Below are positions 6,248 to 6,397 of a DNA stretch of 6,397 nucleotides, piece after piece. A program made the position numbers and the translations under genes. Source of the stretch: Melioribacteraceae bacterium (GTDB lineage Bacteria; Bacteroidota; Ignavibacteria; Ignavibacteriales; Melioribacteraceae); contig JALSNL010000441.1 in NCBI GenBank assembly GCA_026987055.1, positions 1-6,397 of the forward strand, written 5' to 3'. Positions within the stretch are counted from its first letter, which is position 1. Each line of letters begins with the position of its first letter. Below the pieces are notes generated by a model that did no database searches, had not been told where the DNA came from, and was given only the letters and a program-made list of their open reading frames with translations.

Positions 6248-6397
6248 ATGAAAAGAAGAATAAGAGTTTTAATAAATTTAATATTGATAATATTTTTTAC
6301 CTTTGAATTAAAAGCTCAAACGAAAATACCAAAACCTCCCAAACCTCCAAAAATTAATTTTGATTTTGATTTTGACGGTGTTTTTAAAATGAAACCG
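6248..6397 (+). CDS. Secreted protein with Pro/Lys linker and Asp-Phe run, N-terminal part (cut by window edge)
   Basis: The first 50 codons of a gene that continues beyond the window. MKRRIR is followed by a hydrophobic core (7-18, VLINLILIIFFT) and a likely signal peptidase I site after LKA (residue 23), so the protein is exported. The mature part begins with a proline-lysine spacer (KIPKPPKPPK, 26-35) and then NFDFDFDFDG (37-43 and following), alternating Asp and Phe as in a beta strand with one acidic face. It follows the anti-sigma gene by 12 nt with AGGAG (6237-6241) six bases before the ATG, so it is third in the sigma operon and a likely target or sensor partner. I do not recognise the family from this piece. 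Secreted proteins with similar Asp-Phe starts follow ECF/anti-sigma pairs in Bacteroidota, some of them DUF4097-like, but that link is a guess. Confidence 0.75.
   Translation, partial: MKRRIRVLINLILIIFFTFELKAQTKIPKPPKPPKINFDFDFDGVFKMKP

Overview
This is an AT-rich stretch of about 6.4 kb that reads like a member of the Bacteroidota/Ignavibacteriota (FCB) group. The evidence is indirect: a YfhO-type membrane protein beside two membrane-anchored GT2 glycosyltransferases, the N-terminus MKKVLFITYYW at the left edge (typical of GT4 enzymes common in that group), and an ECF sigma/anti-sigma pair followed by a secreted protein. No rRNA or other marker gene is present, so the phylum is an inference. 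No tRNA, IS element, CRISPR array or phage gene was seen.

The window is two divergent transcription units separated by about 200 nt of very AT-rich DNA (4901-5103). Leftward (minus strand) runs a tight surface-glycosylation operon. It starts with a DPM1/GtrB/CsbB-like polyprenyl-phosphate glycosyltransferase with an unusual basic, Asn-rich N-terminal extension (3698-4900). This is followed by a second GT2 with three C-terminal membrane helices (2653-3684), then an 826-residue YfhO-family multipass protein (160-2640), and after 125 nt the first 11 codons of a probable GT4 glycosyltransferase (1-34). Gaps between the first three genes are 13 and 12 nt, each holding a Shine-Dalgarno sequence, so they are very probably co-transcribed.

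Rightward (plus strand) runs an ECF sigma factor (5104-5646), an overlapping single-pass membrane protein that is the likely anti-sigma factor but has no zinc-finger cysteines or histidines (5633-6235), and the start of a secreted protein with a Pro/Lys linker and an alternating Asp-Phe run (6248-6397, cut by the window edge).

The main idea to test is that the leftward operon is a Gram-negative version of the Firmicute CsbB-YfhO lipid-linked glycosylation system. In that system a GT2 charges undecaprenyl phosphate on the cytoplasmic side and a YfhO GT-C-like enzyme transfers the sugar outside. The divergent ECF sigma module may control it, which would parallel the sigma-X (ECF) control of csbB in Bacillus subtilis. 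The gene neighbourhood is seen directly; the functional link is inference.
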